Assembly (NCBI GenBank): GCA_049651845.1
Contig: JBASCW010000064.1
Coordinates: 1 to 29,272, forward strand
DNA from: RBG-16-66-20 sp049651845
GTDB taxonomy: Bacteria > Pseudomonadota > Gammaproteobacteria > Burkholderiales > SG8-39
Direction of reading: 5' to 3'
DNA length: 29,272 nucleotides
Shown here: positions 1-7,541 of the stretch, in pieces
Numbering within the stretch: the stretch's first letter is position 1
How the letters are laid out: every line of letters starts with the position of its first letter
The notes under the pieces: model-generated
What the model was told of the DNA's origin: nothing
The model's input: the letters and a program-made list of their open reading frames with translations, nothing else
Databases searched by the model: none
Translations under genes and position numbers: made by a program

Positions 1-971
1 GGCACGCGCCGCGGCGTGCCCTGCTCCAGGCGCAGCGCGAATTCGGGCGACCAGCGCGCGAGGCGGTCGAGCGAACGCGCCGCGCGCCGGCGCGCCACCA
101 GCTCCAGGTAGCGCGCGCCGAGCAGCAGGAACACGAGCATGGCGATGGAATCGAAGTAGACCGCGCCCGCGCCGGTGACGGTGGCCCAGGCGCTGGCCGC
201 GAAGCCCGCGCCGATGCCGAGCGCGATCGGCGTGTCCATGCCGGGCCGCAGGCGGCGCAGCTCGCGCCAGGCGCCCGCGAAGAACGGCCCGCAGGAAAAC
301 AGCAGCACCGGCAGCGTGAGCGCGAGGCTCGCCCAGCGCATGAGCGCCTCGGCATCCGGCGTGAGCGTGCCGGCGCCCGCGTCGATGTAGGCGGGAAAGG
401 CGTACATCATCACCTGCATCGCGCCGAAACCGGCGACGAACAGCCGCCACAGCGCGTCGCGGCGCTCGGCGCCTTCGAGCTGCACCTGGCGGCGCGGGTC
501 CCAGGGCCAGGCGTCGTAGCCCACCGCGCGCAGCGCGCCGATGAGCGCCGACAGGCGCGTGCGCGCCGGGTCCCAGCTGACGTGCGCGCGCCGCGTCGTC
601 GCGTCCACGTCGGCGCGCAGCACTCCGGGGAGCGCGCGCAGCGTGTTCTCGTTGAGCCAGAGGCAGGCCGCGCAGCGGATGCCGCCGATCACCAGCGTCG
701 CGCTGCGCTCGTTCGGCCCGTTGGCGCGCGTGAATTCCCGCTGCGCCTGCGGATCGTCGAGATCGCGCGCGTCCGGCAGCGATGGCGGCCGCAGCCGCAC
801 GCCGGGCGCGGTGCGCGCCTCGTAATAGCGCGCGAAACCGCCTTGCACGATGGTCTGCGCCACCGCGCGGCAGCCCGCGCAGCAGAACTCGCGCTCGGCG
901 CCCAGCAGCGGCGCGCGCCAGCGGCCCGCCTCGGCCGCCGGCAGTCCGCAATGGAAGCAGGCCGCGCTCAC
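1..971 (-). CDS. ccoI: CcoI/FixI-type copper-translocating P-type ATPase, N-terminal part (cut by window edge)
   Basis: Reading the minus strand from a GTG at 971 gives an open frame to the window edge, about 323 residues, so the catalytic DKTGT and ATP-binding regions lie outside. The start has a CFHCG motif (Cys5, Cys8) and a FCCAGC motif near residue 28. This Cys-rich pre-domain is typical of P-type ATPases that load copper during cbb3 oxidase assembly. A heavy-metal domain follows with CxxC at Cys100/Cys103 (context GGIRCAAC), then at least four hydrophobic segments between residues about 170 and 285. The GTG start overlaps the stop of the upstream coiled-coil gene (GTGA), which supports both the start and co-transcription. 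Known: CcoI/FixI supplies copper to cbb3 oxidase and is often FNR-controlled. Inferred: it is the last visible gene of the hsp20 operon behind the FNR box at 2229-2242. Another Cu-exporting ATPase subtype is possible, but the N-terminus favours CcoI. Confidence 0.87.
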   Translation of the reverse strand, partial: MSAACFHCGLPAAEAGRWRAPLLGAEREFCCAGCRAVAQTIVQGGFARYYEARTAPGVRLRPPSLPDARDLDDPQAQREFTRANGPNERSATLVIGGIRCAACLWLNENTLRALPGVLRADVDATTRRAHVSWDPARTRLSALIGALRAVGYDAWPWDPRRQVQLEGAERRDALWRLFVAGFGAMQVMMYAFPAYIDAGAGTLTPDAEALMRWASLALTLPVLLFSCGPFFAGAWRELRRLRPGMDTPIALGIGAGFAASAWATVTGAGAVYFDSIAMLVFLLLGARYLELVARRRAARSLDRLARWSPEFALRLEQGTPRRV

Positions 972-1261
972 TTCGGCCGGAAGTGCGAGCTCGCCTTGTC
1001 GAACGCCTCCCGCATCCTCGCCCAGGCCTCGTCGGTGCCGCGCACGAAGTCGGTCCACGCCTCGCTTGCCGCCGCCTGCATGAGCTTCATCTGGTACATC
1101 GCCTGGTCGCGATGCTGGTGCAGCGCCTCGAGCTGCTTGTCGTACTCGACGCGTGCGCTCGCCTGCGCTTCGCCGGCCTTCGCCTCCCACTGCGCGATCT
1201 CGGCGTTCCAGCGGTCAAGCTGCGCCTTCATTTTTTCCACGTACTCATCACGCGAGCTCAT
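968..1261 (-). CDS. Small coiled-coil stress-type protein (sll1863-like)
   Basis: A 97-residue, highly charged, almost entirely helical protein beginning MSSRDEYVEKMKAQLDRW. It has no Gly/Pro-rich breaks until the last few residues and heptad-like spacing of hydrophobics, so a coiled coil is likely. There is no signal peptide or membrane segment. It resembles the short proteins that automatic annotation calls sll1863-family stress response proteins; that link is from memory of the family, and the molecular role is unknown. It lies 15 bp downstream of the exported-protein gene and overlaps the GTG of the P-type ATPase, so it belongs to the same minus-strand operon. The ATG is preceded by a GAGG-type Shine-Dalgarno sequence. 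Confidence 0.82.
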   Translation of the reverse strand: MSSRDEYVEKMKAQLDRWNAEIAQWEAKAGEAQASARVEYDKQLEALHQHRDQAMYQMKLMQAAASEAWTDFVRGTDEAWARMREAFDKASSHFRPK

Positions 1262-1276
1262 GTCGCCTCCTCGTTG

Positions 1277-1729
1277 TCATTGGCCTCGCCCCGAGCGCTT
1301 CTCTTCCTCTGAGGCCCAGATGCCGTCCCACTTTTCCCCGGGGAAGGCGAGCGCGACGCGGCGCGGCTCGCCCGCCGCCGGCCCCACCTCGAACACGGCG
1401 GTGCGCTTCGCGCCCCCGAACTCGGCGCTGACGCGGTAGCGCCCCGCGGGCAGGCCGAGCAGGCAGATCGGGCCGTCCGAGGTCGCGCGCAGCAATTCCC
1501 TGCCTTGCGCGCTGGACAGGACGAACGGCACGTCGGCGAGCCAGCCCCCGCGCTTTTCGGTGACGAACAGCAGCTTCACGCTCGCGTCGGCTTCCAGCGA
1601 CCGCATTGCCCGGCGCTCGTCGGCGCCGATACCGCCGCAGGCGTAGCGCAACTCGCCCGCGCCCGCCGTCGCGGGGCCGAACACCGCGCCGCAAGCTGCG
1701 AGCGCGAGAGCGGTCAGAACGCGCTTCAC
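1277..1729 (-). CDS. Small exported protein of unknown function
   Basis: The open frame extends far upstream, but the convincing start is a GTG at 1729 because it opens directly into a Sec signal peptide: VKRVLTALALAACGAVFG, then a small-residue cleavage region (ATAGAGEL). The predicted protein is 150 residues before processing. The mature part includes YACGGIGADERRAMRSLE, a central PAGRYRVSAEFGG stretch that looks like a beta-sandwich of the carboxypeptidase-regulatory/transthyretin kind, and a charged C-terminus. Two Cys residues remain in the mature part. It is probably periplasmic. It lies between hsp20 (23 bp upstream) and the coiled-coil gene (15 bp downstream), apparently in one operon. 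I do not recognise a specific family. Confidence 0.7.
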   Translation of the reverse strand: MKRVLTALALAACGAVFGPATAGAGELRYACGGIGADERRAMRSLEADASVKLLFVTEKRGGWLADVPFVLSSAQGRELLRATSDGPICLLGLPAGRYRVSAEFGGAKRTAVFEVGPAAGEPRRVALAFPGEKWDGIWASEEEKRSGRGQ

Positions 1730-1752
1730 CGGCGCGGCACGCGGATGCGCGC

Positions 1753-2172
1753 CTATTGCACCGCGATGCGCTTCGCGCCGTTGCCCTGCTTCTTGGGCAG
1801 CGTCAGCTCGAGCACGCCGTCCGAGTACTTGGCAACGGTGGCCTTGTCGTCCACCTCGGTGGGCAGGCTGAAGCTGCGGCTGACCATGCCGTAGTAGCGT
1901 TCGCTGCGCAGCAGCTTCTCGCCCTTTTCTTCCTTCTCGCGCTTCACTTCGGCGCGCACCGACACCATGTCGCCGTTGACGTCGACCTGGATGTCGTCCT
2001 TCTTCACGCCCGGGATCTCGGCGCGCACGGTGTAGGCCTTGTCGCCTTCCTTGACGTCGACCTTCATCTGCAGCTCTTCTCCGGCCGCGACTGGAAACGG
2101 CCTTACCCAGAAGCCGCGCGTCAGATCGCTGAAGAGATCGTCGAAGGGGGTGTAACGGGTGATGTTTGCCAT
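1753..2172 (-). CDS. Hsp20/alpha-crystallin family small heat-shock protein
   Basis: A 139-residue protein. A short N-terminal arm (MANITRYTPFDDLFSDLTRG) precedes an alpha-crystallin domain from about residue 35 to 130. Hallmarks visible are the strand VKEGDKAYTVRAEIPGVKKDDI, the ERYYGMVSRSFSLP segment and the AKYSDGVLELTLPK motif that ends the domain. The C-terminal tail is short. Members are ATP-independent holdase chaperones in the cytoplasm. The ATG has a good Shine-Dalgarno (AGGAG). It is the first gene of the minus-strand operon leading to the P-type ATPase. An FNR-type box centred at 2235.5 and a plausible -10 (TAGGAT on the minus strand, 2207-2202) suggest low-oxygen rather than only heat-shock control. 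I saw no clear sigma-32 promoter. Confidence 0.93.
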   Translation of the reverse strand: MANITRYTPFDDLFSDLTRGFWVRPFPVAAGEELQMKVDVKEGDKAYTVRAEIPGVKKDDIQVDVNGDMVSVRAEVKREKEEKGEKLLRSERYYGMVSRSFSLPTEVDDKATVAKYSDGVLELTLPKKQGNGAKRIAVQ

Positions 2173-2201
2173 GACGTTCTCCTGGGAATGTTACTTTTTT
2201 T

Positions 2202-2242
2202 ATCCTAATCCGGGGCCAAGTCGGCGCTTTGACGGGGATCAA
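2202..2242. promoter_or_regulatory. FNR/Anr-type box in the hsp20 / 2331 divergent gap
   Basis: Positions 2229-2242 read TTGACGGGGATCAA, matching TTGAT-N4-ATCAA at nine of ten defined positions. On the minus strand a -10-like TAGGAT (2207-2202) lies 28.5 bp from the box centre, close to class II geometry for the hsp20 operon. On the plus strand a TACAGT (2264-2269) lies 28.5 bp from the centre toward the gene at 2331. The box could therefore serve either or both directions. The 11 bp GATCAAATCCG also occurs in the second box at 17443-17453. Binding is inferred, not shown. Confidence 0.6.
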
Positions 2243-2330
2243 ATCCGTGGCATGGTTCGGCCCTACAGTGGCCCCGATGACCCTCCGCCGCGCAAAAGGG
2301 TAAGGCCTTGATTCGAAAACCGGGGCGCAA

Positions 2331-2882
2331 GTGACGGCGCCGCAGCCGATCCACCGGCTGGAGCTGCGCCTGCGCGAGCTGGCGCAGCTGTTCAATTCGC
2401 TCGACCCGGCGCCCTTCCTCGACCGCGACCTCGCGCGCGAGGCCGAGGAGTACATCGAGAGCTGGGCGATGGAACATCCGCCGGGCAGCCGGCTGCACAT
2501 CCACGTGCACCTGCAGAAGGCGCCGAGCGAGCCCCAGCCCGAGGCGCTGATCGCCGAGTCGATCCACCACTATTTCGCCTACAAGGCGGAGCTCGCGCGC
2601 CGCGAGCTGCAGCTGCTGCTCGGCCAGGGGCGCGAGAGCCTGCTGATCGGGCTCGCCTTTCTCGCCGCCTGCCTGCTCGGGGCGACCGCCGTGGACCAGT
2701 ACGCGAGCGGCGGGCTGCAGAAGTTCGGCCGCGAGAGCCTGACCATCGCCGGCTGGGTGGCGATGTGGCGCCCGATCCAGATCTTCCTCTACGACTGGTG
2801 GCCGATCCAGCGCCGCCGGCGCGTCTACCGGTCGCTCGCGCACGCGCAGGTGCGCATCGAGCTGCCGCCCCCCGCGACATGA
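2331..2882 (+). CDS. Conserved membrane-anchored protein of unknown function
   Basis: A 183-residue protein from a GTG start. The N-terminal ~95 residues are cytosolic-looking, acidic and helical, with an HIHVHLQ patch and an IHHYFAYKAELARREL segment. A hydrophobic helix follows (LIGLAFLAACLLGATAV, about residues 103-120), then a second amphipathic or membrane segment (AGWVAMWRPIQIFLYDWW, about 140-157) and an Arg-rich turn. The pattern resembles betaproteobacterial hypothetical proteins; no function can be assigned. Its TGA overlaps the ATG of the next gene (ATGA), indicating translational coupling with the MgtC-like protein. Upstream is the FNR box at 2229-2242. Confidence 0.8.
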   Translation: MTAPQPIHRLELRLRELAQLFNSLDPAPFLDRDLAREAEEYIESWAMEHPPGSRLHIHVHLQKAPSEPQPEALIAESIHHYFAYKAELARRELQLLLGQGRESLLIGLAFLAACLLGATAVDQYASGGLQKFGRESLTIAGWVAMWRPIQIFLYDWWPIQRRRRVYRSLAHAQVRIELPPPAT

Positions 2883-4171
2883 GCTACTTCGACTGGCTGC
2901 CGCGCGAGGCGATCGAGATCACGCTCGTGCTGTCGCTTGCCTTCCTGGTCGGGTTGGAGCGCGAGGAGCACAAGGGCGGCGGCAAGCGCGTGGCTTTTGG
3001 CGGCGTGCGCACCTTCCCGCTCATCGGCCTCACCGGCTACGCGCTCGCGCTGCTCGCCGGCGGCGAGCTGCTGCCGCAGACGCTCGGCTTTCTCGCCATC
3101 GCCGGCTTCCTGATGCTCACCTACCGCCACAAGCTCGGTGCCGGGCAATCCGGGATCACCTCGGAGATGGCCGGCCTGCTCACTTACCTCGTGGGCGCGC
3201 TGGTGCAGCACGGCGACTACTGGATCGCGACCACGCTGGCCGTGGTGAGCGTGGTGCTGCTGGAGCTGAAATCCGCGCTCGAGCGCCTCACGGCGCGCAT
3301 CGAGCCCGACGACATCCTCACCTTCGCCAAGTTCCTGCTGCTCACGGCGGTGGCGCTGCCGCTGCTGCCCAACGCCGAGTACACCGCCTTCCGCATCAAT
3401 CCGAACCGCACCTGGCTGATCGTCGTCGCGGTGAGCGGCATCTCCTACGGCAGCTACGTGCTGCAGCGCCTCACCCAGCAGCACCGCGGCATCCTCCTGA
3501 CCGCGCTGCTGGGCGGAACGTACTCGTCCACCGCCGTGACCGTGTCGCTCGCGCGCCAGTCCACAGCCATCGAGCGGCCGCGGCTGATCGCCGGCGCGAC
3601 CCTGCTCGCCTGCGGCGTGATGTATCTGCGCCTCGCGCTGCTGCTGTATCTCTTCAACCACGCGCTGTTCGACCTGCTCGCGCTGCCCTTCGGCCTGCTG
3701 GCCGGCACCGCCGCGGTCACGGGCTGGTTCTGGTCGCGCGCCGATCGCGCCACGCCGGCCGGCACTCCGGCTGCCGCGCCCGCCGCAGTGCCTTCGACGG
3801 CGCCGCGCAATCCTCTGGAGCTTGGCACCGCGCTCGTGTTCGCCGCGGTCTTCGTCGCGATGCTGGTCGCCACGCGCTACGTCGCGGAGCAGATGGGTCC
3901 CACCGGCATTTTCGGCCTGGCGGCGGTGCTGGGGATCGCGGACGTCGATCCGTTCACCATGGGCCTCACGCAATCGGCGCCGGTGCCCACGCCCCTCGCG
4001 GTCGCCGCGGCGGGCATCCTGATCGCCGCCGCCGCCAACAACGCGGCGAAAGCCTGCTACGCGTTCGTGCTGGCGCGCAACGACGCGGGCCGGCAGACCA
4101 TGGCGCTGCTGCTCGCCCTCTCGGCGCTCGGTCTGCTGCCGCTGCTCGCGCTCGCGGGCTCTGCTTCTTGA
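2879..4171 (+). CDS. MgtC/SapB family membrane protein with DUF4010 domain
   Basis: From the ATG at 2879 the product is 430 residues; an upstream extension of the frame is discarded because this ATG overlaps the previous stop. The N-terminal third carries the MgtC/SapB signature: LAFLVGLEREEHK, then VRTFPLIGLTGY with several membrane helices. The C-terminal two thirds are a long polytopic region of the DUF4010 type (ISYGSYVLQRL, LLGGTYSSTAVTVSLARQS, and a final helix pair rich in Ala/Leu). I count ten or more membrane segments. An Ala/Pro-rich loop sits near residues 297-315. The transported substrate or regulatory role of this two-domain family is not established. It is coupled to the gene before and overlaps the candidate TTG start of the gene after it. 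Confidence 0.88.
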   Translation: MSYFDWLPREAIEITLVLSLAFLVGLEREEHKGGGKRVAFGGVRTFPLIGLTGYALALLAGGELLPQTLGFLAIAGFLMLTYRHKLGAGQSGITSEMAGLLTYLVGALVQHGDYWIATTLAVVSVVLLELKSALERLTARIEPDDILTFAKFLLLTAVALPLLPNAEYTAFRINPNRTWLIVVAVSGISYGSYVLQRLTQQHRGILLTALLGGTYSSTAVTVSLARQSTAIERPRLIAGATLLACGVMYLRLALLLYLFNHALFDLLALPFGLLAGTAAVTGWFWSRADRATPAGTPAAAPAAVPSTAPRNPLELGTALVFAAVFVAMLVATRYVAEQMGPTGIFGLAAVLGIADVDPFTMGLTQSAPVPTPLAVAAAGILIAAAANNAAKACYAFVLARNDAGRQTMALLLALSALGLLPLLALAGSAS

Positions 4172-4179
4172 GCCGACCC

Positions 4180-6864
4180 ATGCCGCGCCATTCGCTCGCC
4201 CCGCTGCTCGCCCCGAAGAGCGTGGCGCTCGTCGGCGCCACCGAGCGCGAGGGCGCGCTCGGGCGCCTGGTCTGGCAGAACCTCGCCGCGGGCGGACTGC
4301 GCGGCACGCTCTATCCGGTCAACCCGAAGCACCACGAGGTGTTCGGCGTGCGCTGCCACGCGCGGCTACGCGACCTGCCCGAGCCGCCGGAGCTCGCGGT
4401 GATCGTCACGCCGGCGCCGACCGTGGTGCGGCTCATCGAGGAAGCGGGCGCGGCGGGCGTGCGCGCGGCCGCGGTGCTCACCAGCGGCTTCGGCGAGGCG
4501 GGCGAGCACGGCAAGCGGCTCCAGGACGACGCGGTGGCGGCGGCGCGCCGCCATGGCTTGCGCCTGCTCGGGCCCAACTGCCTCGGCCTGATCCGCACCG
4601 ACGCCGGGCTGAACGCGACCTTCTCGCCGGTGGCGGCGCTGCCCGGCCGCCTCGCGCTGGTGTCGCAGTCCGGCGCGGTCTGCACCGCGATCCTCGACTG
4701 GGCGCGCCCCGCGGGCGTGGGCTTCAGCAGCGTGGTGTCGCTCGGCGCCGCGGCCGAGGTCGACTTCGGCGAAGTGCTCGATTTCCTCGTTGCCGATCAC
4801 GCCACCGACGCGATCCTGATGTACATCGAGGGCATCCACGATGCGCGGCGCTTCGTGTCCGCGCTGCGCGCGGCCGCGCGCGCCAAGCCCGTGGTCGCGC
4901 TCAAGGTCGGCCGCCACGCGGCGGGCACGCACGCCGCCTCCAGCCACACCGGCGCGCTCATGGGCAGCGACGCGGTCTTCGACGCCGCCCTGCAGCGCTG
5001 CGGCACGGTGCGCGTGAAGACGTACACGCAACTGTTCGCCGCGGCGCGCATCCTCGCGCTCGGCCGCCAGGCCCAGGGCGAGCGCCTCGCCATCCTCACC
5101 AACGGCGGCGGCCCGGGCGTGATGGCGGCCGACAGCGCCGCGGACAACGGCGTGCCGCTCGCCGAGCTCGCCCCGGACACGCTCGCGCGCCTGGACGGGC
5201 TGCTGCCCGCACAGTGGTCGCACGGCAATCCGGTCGACATCATCGGGGACGCGCCGCCACAGCGCTTCAGCGAGGCGACGGCCGCGCTGCTCGCCGATCC
5301 CGGCGTCGACGCGCTGCTCGCGCTGTACAGCCCGGTGGCGGTCACGCCGCCGGAGGCGGCGGCGCAGGCGGTCGTCGACGGCGCGCGCGCACGCGGCCGC
5401 AAGCTCGTGCTCGCCGCCTGGCTGGGCGACATCAGCCCGGGACGCACGCGCACCATGCTCGAGGACCACGACGTGCCGAACTTCTACACGCCGGAGAACG
5501 CGATCGAGGCCTACTCCTTCCTGTGCGCGTACCGGCGCAACCAGGCGCAGCTGCTCGAGGTGCCGGCGGCGCTCGCGCAAAGCGCGCACGACACGGTGCG
5601 CGACCCGCTCGCCGCGCGCGCGGTCGCCGTCGCTGCGCACGCCGAGGGGCGCAGCGCGCTCACGCAGAACGAGGTGCAGGTGCTGCTGGGCAGCTTCGGC
5701 GTGCGCGTGCCGCGCTCGGCCGTCGTCACCACGCGCGAGGACGCGCTCGCCGCGGCGCGCGCCATCGGCTACCCGGTGGCGCTGAAGGTCCACTCGCCGG
5801 ACATCGCGCACAAGACCGAGGTCGGCGGCGTGCGCCTGAACCTCACCGACGACGAGATGCTCGCGGGCGCGTTCGACGGCATGCTGCGCCATGCGCGCGC
5901 GGCGCGGCCCGACGCGCGCATCGAGGGCGCGCTGGTGCAGCCGATGCTGCGCTATGCGCACGCGCGCGAGGTCCTGGTCGGCGTCGCTACCGACCCGGTG
6001 TTCGGGCCGGTGATTTCCTTCGGCACCGGCGGCATCGCGGTCGAGGCGGTGCGCGACACCGCGGTCGCGCTGCCGCCGCTGAACGCGGCGCTCGCCGCCG
6101 CGCTCATCGACCGCACGCGCGTCGGCCGCCTGCTGGGCGCCTACCGCGACGTCCCCGCGGCCGACCGCGAAGCGCTGATCGAGCTGCTGTGCGGCGTGTC
6201 GGACATGGTCTGCGCGCTGCCGTGGCTGAAGGAGATGGACCTGAACCCCGTGATGGCCCACCCGGGCGGCGCGGTGATCGCCGATGCGCGCGCGGTGATC
6301 GATCCGGCCCGCCTCGAAGCGCCGCCGCGCTACGGGCACATGGCGATCCATCCCTACCCTGCGGAGCTCGAGGGCGAGGCGGTGCTGCGCGACGGCACGC
6401 GCGTGCCGATGCGCCCGATGCGGCCCGAGGACGTCGACTACGAGCAGCGCTTCGTGCGCGGGCTCTCGGACCAGTCGCGCTACCAGCGCTTCATGCACCA
6501 GCTGCCTGAGCTGCCGCCGGCGATGCTGGCGCGCTTCACCCAGCTCGACTACGACCGCGAGCTCGCGCTGGTCGCGTTCGCGCCGGACCGCAGCGAGTTC
6601 ATCGGCGTCGGCCGCTACATGCCGAACGCCGACGGCGAGACCGCCGAATTCGCGCTCACGGTCGCCGACAAGTGGCAGGGCCACGGGCTCGGGCGCATCC
6701 TGCTCGGAAAACTTTGCGATTGTGCGCGTGCAGCAGGCTACCGCACGCTCTACGGCCACATCCTGAATGCGAACCGCGACATGCTCGGCCTCGCGGCCCA
6801 CCTGGGCTTCGCCCACGTGGGCCGCGACGGAGACATCGTCACGGTAGCACGCACGCTGCAATAG
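4180..6864 (+). CDS. Pat-like protein: NDP-forming acyl-CoA synthetase fused to GNAT acetyltransferase
   Basis: 894 residues from the ATG at 4180; a TTG at 4168, overlapping the previous stop, would give 898. Domain order (ATG numbering): CoA-binding Rossmann domain, residues ~5-130 (APKSVALVGATEREGALG, NPKHHEVFGV); succinyl-CoA-ligase-like domains to ~460 (LALVSQSGAVCTAILDW; LAILTNGGGPGVMAAD); ATP-grasp domain ~480-700 (ALKVHSPDIAHKTEVGGVRL; ISFGTGGIAVE); GNAT domain ~735-894 with the acetyl-CoA loop KWQGHGLGRILL near 832. This architecture matches protein lysine acetyltransferases Pat/PatZ, which inactivate acyl-CoA synthetases by acetylation. Unlike the Salmonella enzyme as I recall it, the SSHTGAL motif keeps the histidine (~256) that is phosphorylated in active ADP-forming acetyl-CoA synthetases. 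It could therefore be an active ligase, a protein acetyltransferase, or both. It sits in a stress and anaerobic gene neighbourhood. Confidence 0.9.
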   Translation: MPRHSLAPLLAPKSVALVGATEREGALGRLVWQNLAAGGLRGTLYPVNPKHHEVFGVRCHARLRDLPEPPELAVIVTPAPTVVRLIEEAGAAGVRAAAVLTSGFGEAGEHGKRLQDDAVAAARRHGLRLLGPNCLGLIRTDAGLNATFSPVAALPGRLALVSQSGAVCTAILDWARPAGVGFSSVVSLGAAAEVDFGEVLDFLVADHATDAILMYIEGIHDARRFVSALRAAARAKPVVALKVGRHAAGTHAASSHTGALMGSDAVFDAALQRCGTVRVKTYTQLFAAARILALGRQAQGERLAILTNGGGPGVMAADSAADNGVPLAELAPDTLARLDGLLPAQWSHGNPVDIIGDAPPQRFSEATAALLADPGVDALLALYSPVAVTPPEAAAQAVVDGARARGRKLVLAAWLGDISPGRTRTMLEDHDVPNFYTPENAIEAYSFLCAYRRNQAQLLEVPAALAQSAHDTVRDPLAARAVAVAAHAEGRSALTQNEVQVLLGSFGVRVPRSAVVTTREDALAAARAIGYPVALKVHSPDIAHKTEVGGVRLNLTDDEMLAGAFDGMLRHARAARPDARIEGALVQPMLRYAHAREVLVGVATDPVFGPVISFGTGGIAVEAVRDTAVALPPLNAALAAALIDRTRVGRLLGAYRDVPAADREALIELLCGVSDMVCALPWLKEMDLNPVMAHPGGAVIADARAVIDPARLEAPPRYGHMAIHPYPAELEGEAVLRDGTRVPMRPMRPEDVDYEQRFVRGLSDQSRYQRFMHQLPELPPAMLARFTQLDYDRELALVAFAPDRSEFIGVGRYMPNADGETAEFALTVADKWQGHGLGRILLGKLCDCARAAGYRTLYGHILNANRDMLGLAAHLGFAHVGRDGDIVTVARTLQ

Positions 6865-6882
6865 GTCTACACTGCAATCGCC

Positions 6883-7167
6883 ATGAGCAAGAGAGTTCCG
6901 ACCGGCACACCGGAAGACGACCGCGCCCGCGTCCTCGAGCGCCCCGACGGTTTCTACTGGCGTGCCGAAGACGGCGCCGGCGAGTACGGCCCCTTCCCCA
7001 CGCTGCTCGAAGCCGTCGCCGACATGCAGTCCACGGGCGACGACAGCGACTACGAGCCGGGCGAGTCGCTCGCCGAGGCCGAGGGGGAAATCGGCATCTC
7101 CGACTGGATCGATCCGGAGACCGGGCAGCCGGCCGAGGAATCCATCCCGCGAACGGAGGACCACTGA
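6883..7167 (+). CDS. Small acidic protein of unknown function
   Basis: A 94-residue protein beginning MSKRVPTGTPEDDRARVL. It is strongly acidic, especially the C-terminal half (DDSDYEPGESLAEAEGEIG). An aromatic core, RPDGFYWRAEDGAGEYGPFPTLLEAVADM, resembles a small beta-sheet domain found in many betaproteobacterial hypothetical proteins. It has no signal peptide or membrane helix. The stop lies 1 bp before the ATG of the hibernation factor gene, so the pair is probably co-expressed. A TACACT sequence at 6868-6873, 9 bp before the start codon, could be a -10 element but has no convincing -35 partner. Confidence 0.75.
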   Translation: MSKRVPTGTPEDDRARVLERPDGFYWRAEDGAGEYGPFPTLLEAVADMQSTGDDSDYEPGESLAEAEGEIGISDWIDPETGQPAEESIPRTEDH

Positions 7168-7168
7168 G

Positions 7169-7531
7169 ATGCAGATCCCGCTGCAGATCACCCTGCGCAA
7201 CATCGGCAAGTCCGCCGCGGTCGAGGCCTCGATCCGCAGGCGCGCGGCAAAGCTCGACCGTTACCACCGGCGCATCGTCAGCTGCCGGGTGGTGGTCGAG
7301 ATCCCGTCGCGGCACAAGCAGCAGGGCAAGGAATTCGTGGTGCGCCTGGACATCAAGGTGCCGGGCAACGAGATCGTGATCACGCACGACCACCACGAGG
7401 ATCTGTACGCGGCGCTGCACGAAGCCTTCCACGCCGCCCAGCGCAGGCTGGAGGCGGCCTCCCCGCCGATAGCCCGGCGCTATCCGGGCAATCGCGCGAA
7501 ACGATTGGAACTCGCCGCCGCCGAATCGTAA
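7169..7531 (+). CDS. HPF/RaiA-family ribosome hibernation factor
   Basis: The ATG at 7169, preceded by GGAGGA at 7155-7160, gives 120 residues; the longer open frame upstream is a shadow of the previous gene. The fold of the HPF/YfiA family is visible: QIPLQITLRNIGKSAAVEASIRRRA (beta1-alpha1), then SCRVVVEIPSRHKQQGKEFVVRLDIKVPGNEIVI (central strands), then HEDLYAALHEAFHAAQRRLE (alpha2). A basic tail follows. The length fits the short HPF/RaiA class without the long-form dimerisation domain. Such proteins bind the decoding region of the 30S subunit and silence ribosomes during starvation or hypoxia. Placement beside a Pat-like protein suggests a slow-growth or low-energy response; that is inference. 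Confidence 0.88.
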   Translation: MQIPLQITLRNIGKSAAVEASIRRRAAKLDRYHRRIVSCRVVVEIPSRHKQQGKEFVVRLDIKVPGNEIVITHDHHEDLYAALHEAFHAAQRRLEAASPPIARRYPGNRAKRLELAAAES

Positions 7532-7541
7532 GCTGCGGCGC

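Noticed and set aside
1277..2500. 407-residue minus-strand frame spanning hsp20 and the exported protein
   Set aside because: Its first two thirds overlap hsp20 in another frame and are non-protein-like; only the part from the GTG at 1729 with a signal peptide is credible.
4366..7209. 947-residue minus-strand open frame opposite the Pat-like gene
   Set aside because: Low-complexity, Arg/His/Ala-rich product with no family features; it mirrors the codon phase of a well-conserved plus-strand gene in GC-rich DNA.
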